From Mytilus edulis (taxonomy: Eukaryota > Mollusca > Bivalvia > Mytilida > Mytilidae), in NCBI RefSeq assembly GCF_963676685.1, contig NC_092349.1, positions 77,946,604 through 78,010,603 on the forward strand: 64,000 nt of DNA. The letters run 5' to 3'. Positions 57,501-61,026 of the stretch are shown here, one piece after another. The notes below the pieces were generated by a model. The model did no database searches. It was given only the letters and a program-made list of their open reading frames with translations, and had not been told where the DNA came from. Numbering within the stretch: position 1 is the first letter of the stretch; each line of letters opens with the position of its first letter. A program made the translations under genes and the position numbers.

Positions 57501-60296
57501 CGTCCGTCCGTCCATCAGTCCGTCCGTCAGTCCGTCCGTCAGTCAGTCAGTCCGTCCCATGAAACTTTCGTCACATTTTTCTCAGGAACTACACATCCAC
57601 CCTTTCTGTAATTTGGTATCAACATTTATATATGTCAGCCACACCGTGTGATGCGTTTTCAGATTCATCACTTGACAACTTCCTGTTTACCGAACACTTG
57701 TCTGATTTTACACATGATAGCCAAGTTGAAAATTTTCGTCACATTTTTCTCAGGAACTACAATACAAGGATTTCTGAAATTTGGTTTCAGGATTTATATA
57801 AGTCAGCTACACAGTGTGATGCGTTTTCAGATTCATCACTCGACAACTTCCTGTTTACCGAACACTTGTATGATTTTACACATGATAGCCAAGTTGAAAA
57901 TTTTCGTCACATTTTTCTCAGGAACTACAATACAAGGATTTCTGAAATTTGGTTTCAGGATTTATATAAGTCAGCTATACCGTGTGATGCGTTTTCAGAT
58001 TCATCACTCGACTACTTCCTGTTTACCGAACACTTGTCTGATTTTACACATGATAGCCAAGTTGAAAATTTTCGTCACATTTTTCTCAGGAACTACAATA
58101 CAAGGATTTCTGAAATTTGGTTTCAGGATTTATATAAGTCAGCTACACCGTGTGATGCGTTTTCAGATTCATCACTCGACAACTTCCTGTTTACCGAACA
58201 CTTGTATGATTTTACACATGATAGCCAAGTTGAAAATTTTCGTCACATTTTTCTCAGGAACTACAATACAAGGATTTCTGAAATTTGGTTTCAGGATTTA
58301 TATAAGTCAGCTATACCGTGTGATGCGTTTTCAGATTCATCACTCGACTACTTCCTGTTTACCGAACACTTGTATGATTTTACACATGATAACCAAGTTA
58401 AAAATTTTCTGGTTTCAGGATTTATATAAGTCAGCTATACCGTGTGATGCGTTTTCAGATTCATCACTCGACTACTTCCTGTTTACCGAACACTTGTATG
58501 ATTTTACACATGATAACCAAGTTAAAAATTTTCGTCACATTTTTCTCAGGAACTACAATACAAGGATTTCTGAAATTTGGTTTCAGGATTTTTATAAGTC
58601 AGCTATACCGTGTGATGCGTTTTCAGATTCATCACTCGACAACTTCCTGTTTACCGAACACTTGCATATTTTTACACTATTAATATTATCCACTTGCGGC
58701 GGGGGTATCATCAGTGAGCAGTAGCTCGCAGTTTCACTTGTTTTTACCCAAAATAAGTAAACAGATGTATTAATATTAATTTACATGAGCTCAATTTCTA
58801 GCTCATATTTTACAAGATAGTTTATAATTGATAAGCCATATTTGGCATAAATTTCTAATTGTTTAGTCCTCCATGCTTTTCAACTTCTTATAATTACTTG
58901 ATTTGTGAATTGAAGAGTTCATTCCACTTATGATAACAATAGTGTTAAGAATATAGAAAAGAAGATATAGTATGATTGCCAATGAGACAACTCTCTACAA
59001 GAGACCAAATGACATAGAAGTTAACAACTATATGTGACTGTATGGCCTTCAACAATGAAAAAAGCGCATTCCGCATGGTAAGCTATGAAAGGCCCTAAAT
59101 GCAAATGTAAAACAATTCAAATGAGAAAACTAACAGCCTAGTTTATGTATAAAAATGAACAAAAGCAAATATGTAACACATCAACAACCACTGAATTATA
59201 GGCTACTGACTTTGGACAGGCACATACATACAAAATGTGGCTGGGTTAAACATGTAAGCGGGATCCCAACCCTCCCCCTAACCTGGGTCAGTGGTGTAAC
59301 AGTACAACATAAGAAAAACACTATAAAAATCAGGTGAAAAAGGCTTAACTCATCAGATCAATACAAATAGAAATACTACACAGAGTGGATGCGGCCAGGT
59401 ACTTGTATATCCCAACAACAAAAAGGCACTAAGTACTGATCTGAGAGTACTCTCAGTTACTGACAGCTAGTTCAAGGTCACTTATAACTAATCTAAGACA
59501 TCAATCCGTACATATCCAACATCCAATTGACTTAATGATCATGAAAAGACGTCATAAACAGTCAGAGAAAAACATGACCTAATGCAATGTCCATATTCAC
59601 TAGAATACTGTCAAACTGTAGCTTTGTTTTTAGGAACAAGTGCTGAAGAAGGAGTTGGAATATGTCATTCAGTTTGTGAATTCCTACTAGGAATAAAGGT
59701 ATATTCAATTATGCTACAATTATTTCATTTTAAGTCTATTCTGTTTTTCAAAAATGATAAAAGATCTGTCATCATCACCAAACTCCTTAATTGGCAAAAT
59801 GTAAATGAAATATGCACATTATAGCACAATGTTTATGTTTTCATATTCAAAGGAGAATGCTAGTTATAATTTCAAAGAACAGAAGAAATGGTTTCCTGTA
59901 ATACTCTAACTGCATGGACAGTCCACCATGAGTTTAAAAAATGAAATACAACTCAGTGGAACATTTAAAGTACATAATATGATACAAGAAACATTTTCTT
60001 TGTAATATATAATGATGGACACTGTTTTTGGAAGAGTGGAAGGAGACAACTAATGTACTAAATGCCTTATGAATACATTTGTATGCATAAGATTTTTTTT
60101 GTTCAGTTCTTCTAATTCATATTAATTTATTTCTTTTAACAGGCTTTTACATTTTTTGTCACCCATTGCATAAGATTTTTTTTGTTCAGTTCTTCTAATT
60201 CATATTAATTTATTTCTTTTAACAGGCTTTTACATTTTTTGTCACCCATTTTATAGAGCTGACCAATTTAGATAGTCTGTATCCAAATGTTGAGAA
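15544..60296 (+). CDS. MSH4: MSH4, meiotic MutS homologue 4 (22 exons placed; 3' end outside window)
   Basis: MSH4 pairs with MSH5 to form a clamp that stabilises recombination intermediates and promotes crossovers in meiotic nuclei. Exons: 15544-15568, 16156-16246, 16770-17035, 20999-21147, 23319-23442, 23675-23741, 24496-24617, 40856-40999, 44112-44383, 44600-44719, 45150-45162, 46704-46757, 47055-47227, 49264-49276, 50701-50746, 51320-51444, 52909-53003, 53693-53740, 54049-54216, 57161-57233, 59634-59698, 60226-60296. All join in frame. From [15 protein letters not shown] onward the product aligns with vertebrate MSH4, as I remember it, without long gaps. ATPase motifs present are GPNM/SGKST (Walker A), [11 protein letters not shown] (Walker B) and FFVTHF. 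The mismatch-reading N-terminal MutS domain is absent, as is usual for MSH4. In its place is a Ser/Thr/Pro-rich tail. The start is uncertain: in-frame ATGs at 15529, 15532 and 15535 precede a possible acceptor at 15542-15543. The exons after THF and PNVE are not in the window. Confidence 0.95.
16156..16246 (+). CDS. MSH4: MSH4 exon, acidic and Ser/Thr-rich tail
   Basis: 91 nt between TTTTTTTCAG and a GTAC donor. It reads [18 protein letters not shown] and onward to the next exon in frame. Not conserved in sequence; supported by phase and by joining to the TPGR-repeat exon. Confidence 0.7.
16770..17035 (+). CDS. MSH4: MSH4 exon with TPGR decapeptide repeats
   Basis: 266 nt. It encodes about seven imperfect decapeptides of the type [10 protein letters not shown], then ends MDVNSSVIV, matching the SVIV that opens the conserved part of MSH4. 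The donor is GTAGGC. Confidence 0.85.
17817..20138 (+). mobile_element. complete piggyBac-type transposon
   Basis: The 2,322-bp element is bounded by TTAA at 17813-17816 and 20139-20142. Terminal inverted repeats read inward CTCTTTATCTACCACTG (left) and CTTCTTATCTACCACAG (right). Subterminal repeats of the type AGTGACTGATATATCCGCT lie at about 17829-17970. The host sequence GACCCC-TTAA-GGAGTTATTGCCC is rejoined across the insertion and occurs uninterrupted, with small variations, at 32838-32860, 33732-33753 and 50270-50290 in other family D copies, which are in effect empty sites. Confidence 0.92.
18105..19775 (+). CDS. piggyBac transposase (PGBD4-like), intact
   Basis: A 556-residue open frame inside TTAA-bounded inverted repeats. 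The N-terminus (1-57) is very acidic, usual for this family. The transposase domain follows (about 85-450). The catalytic aspartates are D227 (QSIDEGM), D306 (IYMDNFF) and D414 (FGVDLADQ). Further family landmarks are [19 protein letters not shown] and the region around [12 protein letters not shown]. The C-terminus holds a cysteine-rich zinc domain (C517, C520, C533, C536, C541, C546, then H551). The enzyme should excise and insert DNA at TTAA. No frameshift or stop is seen, so the copy may be functional. Domestication is unlikely because the ends are preserved around it. The ATG at 18105 is the first in the frame. It lies in an MSH4 intron on the same strand. Confidence 0.95.
   Translation: MADDWASFFESDDEDEEFEGFSQSDIDESEIGSVGSDISLSDLESESSEDEEPELDNDIWTNNLYKPPVTEFSQPFGAAFNLEKEKKAIDFFHKFFPFSLVEKLVEETNSYARKSILTKPDKVWVETTAVEMMAFLGIHVIFSVLGVPNYALAWKKQWPFEIPSIPTIMTRTRFERISRYFHMKDTANNPPRGQPGHDKLCHIRPVLDTLTTTCLENYRPHKEQSIDEGMIAFKGRLSFKQYLPAKPTKFGIKVWERASPHNGYVHEFQVYTGRVAGVQVEEGLGSRVIKDLSRNLVGKYHVIYMDNFFSSPELFDQLLQDRIYCAGTVRINRRGMPEAIKGAKLKERGETLTMQKGNLVATAWKDKKVVTYLSTNCDPTLVRTVRRRKKDGTVQDVPAPAVSEYYNKYMFGVDLADQKRMQYSTCRKARKWYKYLFWFCFDLATVNALICMQESANHRKVSRTNKETKLSQLEFRKALAQQMIGQFRGVRKRKAPPVTGNCGLAHWPFQFEKPGRCKQCLKQNKRHEVSIGCKQCNVKLCIKNDCFFKYHEELLK
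20208..20482 (+). repeat. family E element (ATGCCCCAC ends)
   Basis: It opens ATGCCCCACCTACGATAGTA and closes GTGCGAGTGGGGCAT, then GGACACATTCTTGTT. ATGCCCCAC and GTGGGGCAT are inverse. It is inserted in family D. Another copy is at 31592-31893, and an inverted copy, split by a retroelement, is at 37019-38671. Confidence 0.8.
20703..20800 (+). repeat. family A fragment
   Basis: AGATGTGGTATGATAGCCAA through GGCTTTCAACAATGAC: the 5' 100 bp of family A, diverged. Confidence 0.65.
20999..21147 (+). CDS. MSH4: MSH4 exon, start of connector domain
   Basis: 149 nt. It encodes [18 protein letters not shown] and onward to KLQILLPVE. The acceptor is CACACAG and the donor GTTAGT. Confidence 0.97.
21779..21852. 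repeat. 37-bp tandem duplication
   Basis: GGTCAAGTAACAGTAAATTG and the following GCTTTGTCACA occur twice in tandem, at 21779 and 21816. Confidence 0.85.
21938..23301. mobile_element. long terminal-inverted-repeat element (1.36 kb)
   Basis: The arms 21938-22076 and 23160-23301 are inverse copies of about 140 bp with few differences. Both read inward GGTGACTTGAATAACACCGG, then TATCAGTCAG, ATTCTACCTTGACAGGTAAG and TTCATACAATAGA. The interior (22077-23159) is AT-rich with CTCTATTCT repeats and has no transposase. It is a fold-back type non-autonomous element in the intron before the exon at 23319. Confidence 0.85.
23319..23442 (+). CDS. MSH4: MSH4 exon, connector domain
   Basis: 124 nt: [19 protein letters not shown] onward to QRKYFNEAR. 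The acceptor TTTTAG lies 17 nt beyond the end of an inverted-repeat element. Confidence 0.97.
23455..23550. repeat. fragment of retroelement 3' sequence
   Basis: AAAATTGAGAATGGAAAAAG, GTCAAAGGGAGACAACATGA and CAGAAAACAGCCAAAGACCA resemble the outer end of the retroelement at 37143-37240. It begins 13 nt after an MSH4 donor. Confidence 0.6.
23675..23741 (+). CDS. MSH4: MSH4 exon, connector domain
   Basis: 67 nt: [23 protein letters not shown]. The acceptor is CTTGTAG, preceded by a tandem duplication of about 33 bp (23591-23656). Confidence 0.96.
24086..24490 (+). repeat. dispersed repeat ending at an MSH4 acceptor
   Basis: The block contains AGAGACATGTATTGTCGAAA. Its end motif GCATCTGGTGCAAGAAAATT, then GGTACC, occurs twice, at about 24107 and 24451. 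The element ends within about 6 nt of the exon at 24496. Confidence 0.65.
24496..24617 (+). CDS. MSH4: MSH4 exon, connector to lever
   Basis: 122 nt: [20 protein letters not shown] and onward to KGSENTTMI. The acceptor ATTTGTAG lies against a dispersed repeat (24086-24490). Confidence 0.97.
25575..26862 (+). mobile_element. hAT-like element with CAGTGTTCCAGCTAGG ends
   Basis: Inverted ends are CAGTGTTCCAGCTAGG at 25575 and its reverse complement CCTAGCTGGAACACTG ending at 26862. The host flanks share TGGGTTG, which is compatible with a diverged target duplication but cannot be fixed exactly. The interior holds a transposase C-terminus, and a reversed family A fragment at 26547-26694. Confidence 0.8.
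26275..26499 (+). pseudogene. hAT transposase C-terminal dimerisation fragment
   Basis: The in-frame segment [20 protein letters not shown], then ETERVF and [14 protein letters not shown], matches the hAT C-terminal dimerisation motif (Pro-x-L, then S-x-x-x-E-R-x-F, then R-x-R-L/M). Upstream there is no RNase H-fold catalytic domain, and the open frame before residue L is unlike transposase. A TTTTCACCAG just before it could be an old intron acceptor. It is a remnant inside inverted ends, so it cannot mobilise by itself. Confidence 0.8.
27225..29307 (+). mobile_element. family F non-coding element, 2.1 kb, copy 1
   Basis: It begins TATACGACCGCA and has the inverse TGCGGTCGTATA at 29268-29279, with a short tail to about 29307. 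The 5' end also forms a hairpin (TACGACC against GGTCGTA within 40 bp). Internally there are three units with TTTATGACCACAAAAGGAAG and then about four units with GGTTCTTTGATATGC, followed by GCAATAGCAAG motifs. No transposase frame exists. It is inserted in family D. Confidence 0.8.
28445..28720. repeat. direct duplication inside the family F element
   Basis: TATGTTGGAAATTTGCCAGA, then CATGACTATGATGTCATTTT, recurs at about 28601 with TGGACATTTGCCAGACATGA. The duplication spans about 150 bp and is absent from the second family F copy. Confidence 0.8.
29308..29919. other. intron DNA with a family D tail
   Basis: About 29308-29415 continues family D (AGCTTATATCTCAAAAACTA). The remainder is unrecognised and AT-rich. 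Confidence 0.4.
29920..30533. mobile_element. inverted-repeat element with AGAAGCGAC motifs
   Basis: The left end has CACTAATTAAAGACAAGAAG with repeated GATAAGAAGCGACAATA. The right end in reverse complement has CACTAATAAGAGACAAGAAG with CAGCGACAAGAAG and GAAGCGACAATAAC. The imperfect arms are about 100 bp. No coding frame is present. Likely a MITE. Confidence 0.65.
30589..30829 (+). pseudogene. THAP zinc-finger exon, disrupted
   Basis: From the ATG at 30589 the frame reads [20 protein letters not shown], then [12 protein letters not shown], and stops at 30697. The second half, [18 protein letters not shown], continues in another frame at about 30746-30800 before a GGTAAAA donor-like sequence. 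Together they show the C2CH layout of a THAP DNA-binding domain: Cys-x-x-x-Cys, then Trp, then Cys-x-x-His. THAP domains occur in P-element-like transposases and host regulators. The stop and frame change make this a relic. Confidence 0.7.
31592..31893 (+). repeat. family E element
   Basis: TATGCCCCACCTACGATAGT through GTGCGAGTGGGGCATTCGTG. It includes a CCGTTCGTC-type tandem tract at 31640-31690. Confidence 0.85.
32355..33118 (+). repeat. family D repeat, uninterrupted copy
   Basis: It runs from TTTTTAGCTCACCTGAC to AGGTGAGCGACACAGGC. It contains TTGACCCCTTAAAGAGTTAT, the intact version of the site occupied by the piggyBac at 17.8 kb. Confidence 0.8.
33590..34128 (+). repeat. family D repeat, partial copy
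   Basis: GATTAGGTTATTGCCCCTGA through CAGGTGAGTGATTCAGGCTC. It includes TTGACCCCTTAAGGAGTTAT at 33732, again an empty piggyBac target. Confidence 0.75.
34992..35807 (-). CDS. B-box-truncated TRIM/NHL-like propeller protein
   Basis: A 271-residue intronless frame on the strand opposite MSH4, inside its 16-kb intron. It starts [16 protein letters not shown], which resembles the first zinc ligands of the B-box that opens many bivalve TRIM-like proteins. The rest of the B-box and the coiled coil are missing. What follows is a series of about 40-residue blades: [71 protein letters not shown]. These are typical of NHL/six-bladed propellers. No RING is present. The ATG at 35807 is preferred over the longer frame from 35903 because MASSKP is the family's usual start and is preceded by an acceptor-like TTCAG. 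It could be an expressed propeller-only paralogue or a decayed copy without stops. Confidence 0.75.
   Translation of the reverse strand: MASSKPTLCEPCREGKVNNMTINIETKIKINVMKKPISDMICLMDGRILVVEWYGKVYQLTSNGKLDKQLKIPGEASNVTQINQDTIAINYPSEKVIKIFNMKNKRVTKVIKLDSPCWGLSFSNNSLAVSLFTGEIRIIDLEGNILRSIVKGCDSTRDFLVYCNDRVIYSDRYGKAVYCINASGQQIWQYTQDLEGPKGLCTDNYGNIIVADYESDRIIVISKDGQNSKVLINKEDGLENPHRICFNRNASSCFTCHSWGSYLAEFDITYG
36112..36790 (+). repeat. family A interspersed repeat, full length
   Basis: It runs from AAGAAGATGTGGTATGATTG to TCAGAGAAAAACATGACCTT and CAATGCCAAGATACAGGAGT. It is the reference copy in this window, about 680 bp, with no frame conserved among copies. Confidence 0.85.
37143..38524 (-). 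mobile_element. 5'-truncated retroelement with RT end and 3' UTR
   Basis: A 1.38-kb insertion in family E. Reading the minus strand, the end of a reverse transcriptase is followed by about 640 bp of non-coding sequence. This includes CACCCGGAGGCGTCCC (plus 37253) and ends near CCATTCTCAATTTTA. The outer 100 bp recur as a fragment at 23455-23550. 5' truncation is typical of target-primed retroelements. I cannot decide between a non-LTR and a Penelope-like family. Confidence 0.7.
37784..38524 (-). pseudogene. reverse transcriptase C-terminal part, frameshifted
   Basis: It reads [14 protein letters not shown] (the YxDD catalytic box), then [18 protein letters not shown]. After one missing nucleotide near 38265 it continues in another frame with [29 protein letters not shown] and on to SLIRSLHRN before a stop at 37784-37786. 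The N-terminal two thirds of the polymerase are absent through 5' truncation. Confidence 0.85.
38672..39798. other. intron DNA
   Basis: No exon is recognised. A short element-like block at 39420-39600 opens TTTATGCCCCCTGCTATTAG with the inverse CTATTAGGGGCATAAA beside it, then AACTTGAATCTTAGTACACA, and is distantly related to family E. Confidence 0.4.
39799..40780 (+). repeat. element with GTCTCGCCTT ends and ~170-bp internal tandem units
   Basis: It opens TTTTGTCTCGCCTTGACAG and closes CAAAAAGGCGAAACATATCT, an inverse end. Inside are five diverged units sharing TTTGTGATTAGGTCAGTTTA, TGGTATGCAGTTGTATAAGC and CATCTCATTTCCATGGAGAT, spaced about 160-180 bp. It lies just before the MSH4 exon at 40856. 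Confidence 0.75.
40856..40999 (+). CDS. MSH4: MSH4 exon, lever domain
   Basis: 144 nt: [20 protein letters not shown], then [20 protein letters not shown]. It is separated from the previous exon by a 16.2-kb repeat-filled intron, the largest in the window. Confidence 0.97.
41050..41195 (+). repeat. family A fragment
   Basis: AAGAAGATGTGGTATGACTA through CATTAATGAGCAAAACCCAT; diverged 5' part. Confidence 0.65.
41718..43659 (+). mobile_element. family F non-coding element, copy 2
   Basis: TATACGACCGCA at 41718 and TGCGGTCGTATA at 43621-43632, then a tail to about 43659. It is in the same orientation as copy 1 at 27.2 kb. It has four rather than three units of the GACCACAAAAGGAAGGTTG type and lacks the 150-bp duplication of copy 1. 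Confidence 0.8.
44112..44383 (+). CDS. MSH4: MSH4 exon, lever domain
   Basis: 272 nt: [20 protein letters not shown] to NPLLKTYYK, including [20 protein letters not shown]. The donor is GTAAAA. Confidence 0.97.
44600..44719 (+). CDS. MSH4: MSH4 exon, lever domain
   Basis: 120 nt, phase 0 at both ends: [20 protein letters not shown], then [19 protein letters not shown]. Confidence 0.97.
45150..45162 (+). CDS. MSH4: MSH4 13-nt microexon (PEIN)
   Basis: CCAGAAATCAATG between TTTTTCAG and GTAAGT. It supplies four residues plus the first base of Gly, exactly bridging FAVK and GLLDVARRTY-type sequence (vertebrate MSH4 has a short linker ending INEF at this point). Confidence 0.88.
45230..46130 (+). 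repeat. family A copy split by a TTAA element
   Basis: The left part 45230-45409 has AAAACAATTCAAATGGTATA and GTCTGACTTAGGACAGGTGC. The right part from 46034 has GGTACCAACCTTCACCCTTA. Confidence 0.6.
45414..46029. mobile_element. TTAA-flanked MITE (piggyBac-type)
   Basis: TTAA at 45410-45413 and 46030-46033. Inward ends are GGGCATGCGATACAGTT (left) and GGGCATACGATACAGTT (right, reverse complement). 616 bp, no coding frame. The ends differ from those of the autonomous piggyBac at 17.8 kb, so another transposase must have moved it. Confidence 0.88.
46704..46757 (+). CDS. MSH4: MSH4 exon
   Basis: 54 nt: [18 protein letters not shown] plus one base. The donor is GTTAGT and the acceptor CATTTCAG. 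Confidence 0.95.
47055..47227 (+). CDS. MSH4: MSH4 exon, clamp region
   Basis: 173 nt: [27 protein letters not shown], and on to FTCADL. The frame stays open past the GTAGGG donor, but homology ends at ADL. Confidence 0.96.
47310..47610 (-). repeat. family C interspersed repeat
   Basis: Reverse complement of the 640-870 element. CAACTGCCATATTCCTGATT, TGGTACAGGACATTTTTAG and AACCTGGTTGTATGCCTAGC are shared. Confidence 0.7.
47611..48830. other. AT-rich intron DNA
   Basis: No feature recognised. Confidence 0.3.
48832..49210 (+). repeat. family A repeat, 5' 380 bp
   Basis: AAGAAGATGTGGTATGATTG through TAAGAACGAACTATAAATTA. It stops about 55 nt before the 13-nt microexon. Confidence 0.85.
49264..49276 (+). 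CDS. MSH4: MSH4 13-nt microexon (IKLN)
   Basis: ATAAAATTAAATG between TATTACAG and GTGAGA. It restores IKLN plus the first base of Asp between ADL and [10 protein letters not shown], where vertebrate MSH4 has IKMNE. Without it the flanking exons are out of frame. Confidence 0.9.
49783..50552 (+). repeat. family D repeat
   Basis: TTTTAAGCTCACCTGGCCCG through CCAAGGTGATCGACACAGGC, then TTTAGAGCCTCTAG. It ends about 150 nt before the exon at 50701. Confidence 0.8.
50701..50746 (+). CDS. MSH4: MSH4 exon, clamp region
   Basis: 46 nt: [14 protein letters not shown] plus two bases. The acceptor is TTTGCAG and the donor GTAAGT. Confidence 0.94.
51320..51444 (+). CDS. MSH4: MSH4 exon, end of lever helices
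   Basis: 125 nt: [28 protein letters not shown]. The acceptor is CTTACAG and the donor GTAAGT. Confidence 0.97.
51878..52060 (-). repeat. 3' LTR of the miniature element
   Basis: It contains on the minus strand an A box TAGCTCAGTCGG (plus 51969-51980) and a B box GGTTCGAGTCC (plus 51926-51936) in tRNA-like spacing, with CTTGTAA resembling an anticodon loop between them. The A-box segment is one arm of an inverted repeat centred on GAAGTACTTC. Confidence 0.85.
51915..51987 (-). ncRNA. tRNA-like pol III unit in the 3' LTR (not a functional tRNA gene)
   Basis: Minus strand: a D-arm-like segment from TAGCTCAGTCGGTTAGCGCG, then CTTGTAA, then the T arm CCGGGTTCGAGTCCCGG with a perfect 5-bp stem. 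The 3' GGAGACA has no complementary 5' acceptor strand, and the anticodon stem does not pair, so it is a derived tRNA relic that keeps the promoter boxes. Confidence 0.6.
52178..52360 (-). repeat. 5' LTR of the miniature element
   Basis: Same structure as the other LTR. Differences seen are CCAGTACC for CCGGTACC and CAGCGGGCTAA for CAGCGCGCTAA (plus strand). The first falls just outside the B box. Confidence 0.85.
52909..53003 (+). CDS. MSH4: MSH4 exon, start of ATPase domain
   Basis: 95 nt: [20 protein letters not shown] and on to PVPNNT. The donor is GTAAGT. Confidence 0.97.
53693..53740 (+). CDS. MSH4: MSH4 exon, first half of Walker A
   Basis: 48 nt, phase 0: [16 protein letters not shown]. 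The P-loop continues as SGKST in the next exon. Confidence 0.97.
54049..54216 (+). CDS. MSH4: MSH4 exon, Walker A second half and signature region
   Basis: 168 nt, phase 0: [52 protein letters not shown]. The D-D-M-E-x-N-S-S-T-F-M block is the MutS family signature region. Confidence 0.98.
54373..56920. mobile_element. 2.5-kb terminal-inverted-repeat element
   Basis: Ends: GTTACCCAAATTGCACCTAT at 54373 and its inverse ATAGGTGCAATTTGGGTAAC ending 56920 (about 21-22 bp of match, then a small difference before AAC). The 2,548-bp interior has no recognisable transposase and contains GACAGGAAACCAAA-type repeats at 54960-55130. It fills most of the intron between the Walker A and Walker B exons. 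The target duplication is unclear. Confidence 0.8.
57161..57233 (+). CDS. MSH4: MSH4 exon, Walker B
   Basis: 73 nt: [20 protein letters not shown], then ELGRG. A 2.5-kb inverted-repeat element sits in the preceding intron. Confidence 0.97.
57449..58745 (+). repeat. element with ATACCCCCGC ends and a 168-bp satellite
   Basis: It opens TATACCCCCGCTTTAAAAAA and closes GGCGGGGGTAT, then CAGTTTCACTTG, an inverse pair. A CCGTCCGTCAGT-type tract (57500-57555) precedes the satellite. Whole-element structure is inferred from these ends. Confidence 0.7.
57634..58680 (+). repeat. 168-bp tandem repeat, about 6 units
   Basis: Units start at 57634, 57802, 57970, 58138, 58306, 58430 (the unit begun at 58306 is shortened to 124 bp) and 58598. 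Each contains GATGCGTTTTCAGATTCATC, CCTGTTTACCGAACACTTG and ATTTTCGTCACATTTTTCTC. 168 is a multiple of three, so two frames stay open for 265 and 358 codons. These peptides are repeats of one translation and not genes. Confidence 0.92.
58961..59590 (+). repeat. family A interspersed repeat, near full length
   Basis: AAGAAGATATAGTATGATTG through GAGAAAAACATGACCTAATG. It ends about 45 nt before the MSH4 exon at 59634. Confidence 0.85.
59634..59698 (+). CDS. MSH4: MSH4 exon
   Basis: 65 nt: [22 protein letters not shown]. The acceptor TTTTTAG follows a family A repeat that ends about 45 nt upstream. Confidence 0.97.
60085..60250 (+). repeat. 83-bp tandem duplication of an exon's acceptor
   Basis: 60085-60167 and 60168-60250 appear identical. 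Each contains the T tract, TTCTTTTAACAG and the first 25 nt of the exon (GCTTTTACATTTTTTGTCAC, then CCATT). Only the second copy continues into coding sequence; splicing to the first would soon reach a stop. Confidence 0.95.
60226..60296 (+). CDS. MSH4: MSH4 exon, TH motif
   Basis: 71 nt: [23 protein letters not shown] plus two bases. The His of VTHF is the conserved ATPase histidine. The true acceptor is the second of two identical ones created by an 83-bp duplication. It is the last exon in the window. Confidence 0.95.
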
Positions 60297-60299
60297 GTA

Positions 60300-61017
60300 A
60301 GTACATGTACTATACTTTGACATTAGAAAACTCTTTTAGAAAAAAAAAGAATACAACCATACATTATCCAAAAAACCTTAAGTTATTATTATTGTTTGCA
60401 TTCTCTGTCAGAGGATATTTTACTGGTTGCAAACTCAGCCTCAATTGTCTTGTGGTAGATTGTTTTCAAACCCTAACCCTGAATGGGTCAAACAACCCAA
60501 AGACTGGGTTGCTAGAGACATAATAGTGTGTCTATTAAGTATAAAATGTCTTCTTGCAGAGTGCTACCTTGTATGTCTGTCTACAGTAAAAAGTTCAGGG
60601 TTCATTTATCACATGAATAAAATTTGATGCATTGAATATGTTTAGTAAATGAAAAAACATAACTAATTCCACTTTGTACAGCAAGAGATGCTTGTCCTTT
60701 TAGAACACCCCTTGTTTTTTTCTCTCTTTATTAATTTTTGTGTAGGATTATTGTTTTCATCTTTTCATCCTTAGTCTCAGGCAGTCTTAAAAATTTACAA
60801 TTTGTGACTGCTTGCTTGGTTTCTTTTTTTTACAACCCTTCCACAGTGAGGGGGCATTTAGTTTTATCCTTTTCCATTTATACATCCTTTTCCGTACTTC
60901 CTAAGAGGGTCTAAAAATCAACATATTTTGACCAATGCCAGAAGAACATGAATATCTTAACATATATTGTAGCTACTGCTTCCAGATCCAGAGATCATTT
61001 AACACAGATTGGAATTG
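60300..61017. other. intron sequence before the array
   Basis: No MSH4 exon or other gene was found between the TH-motif exon and the tandem array. Confidence 0.4.
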
Positions 61018-61026
61018 TGAAAAGAT

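Noticed and set aside
57632..58724. 265- and 358-codon open frames
   Set aside because: They are translations of the 168-bp satellite in two frames. A shortened unit shifts both, and no protein family is recognised.
60143..60167. MSH4 exon at the first acceptor copy
   Set aside because: The frame runs into a stop after about 20 codons and loses the conserved FIELTNLD. The second copy continues correctly.
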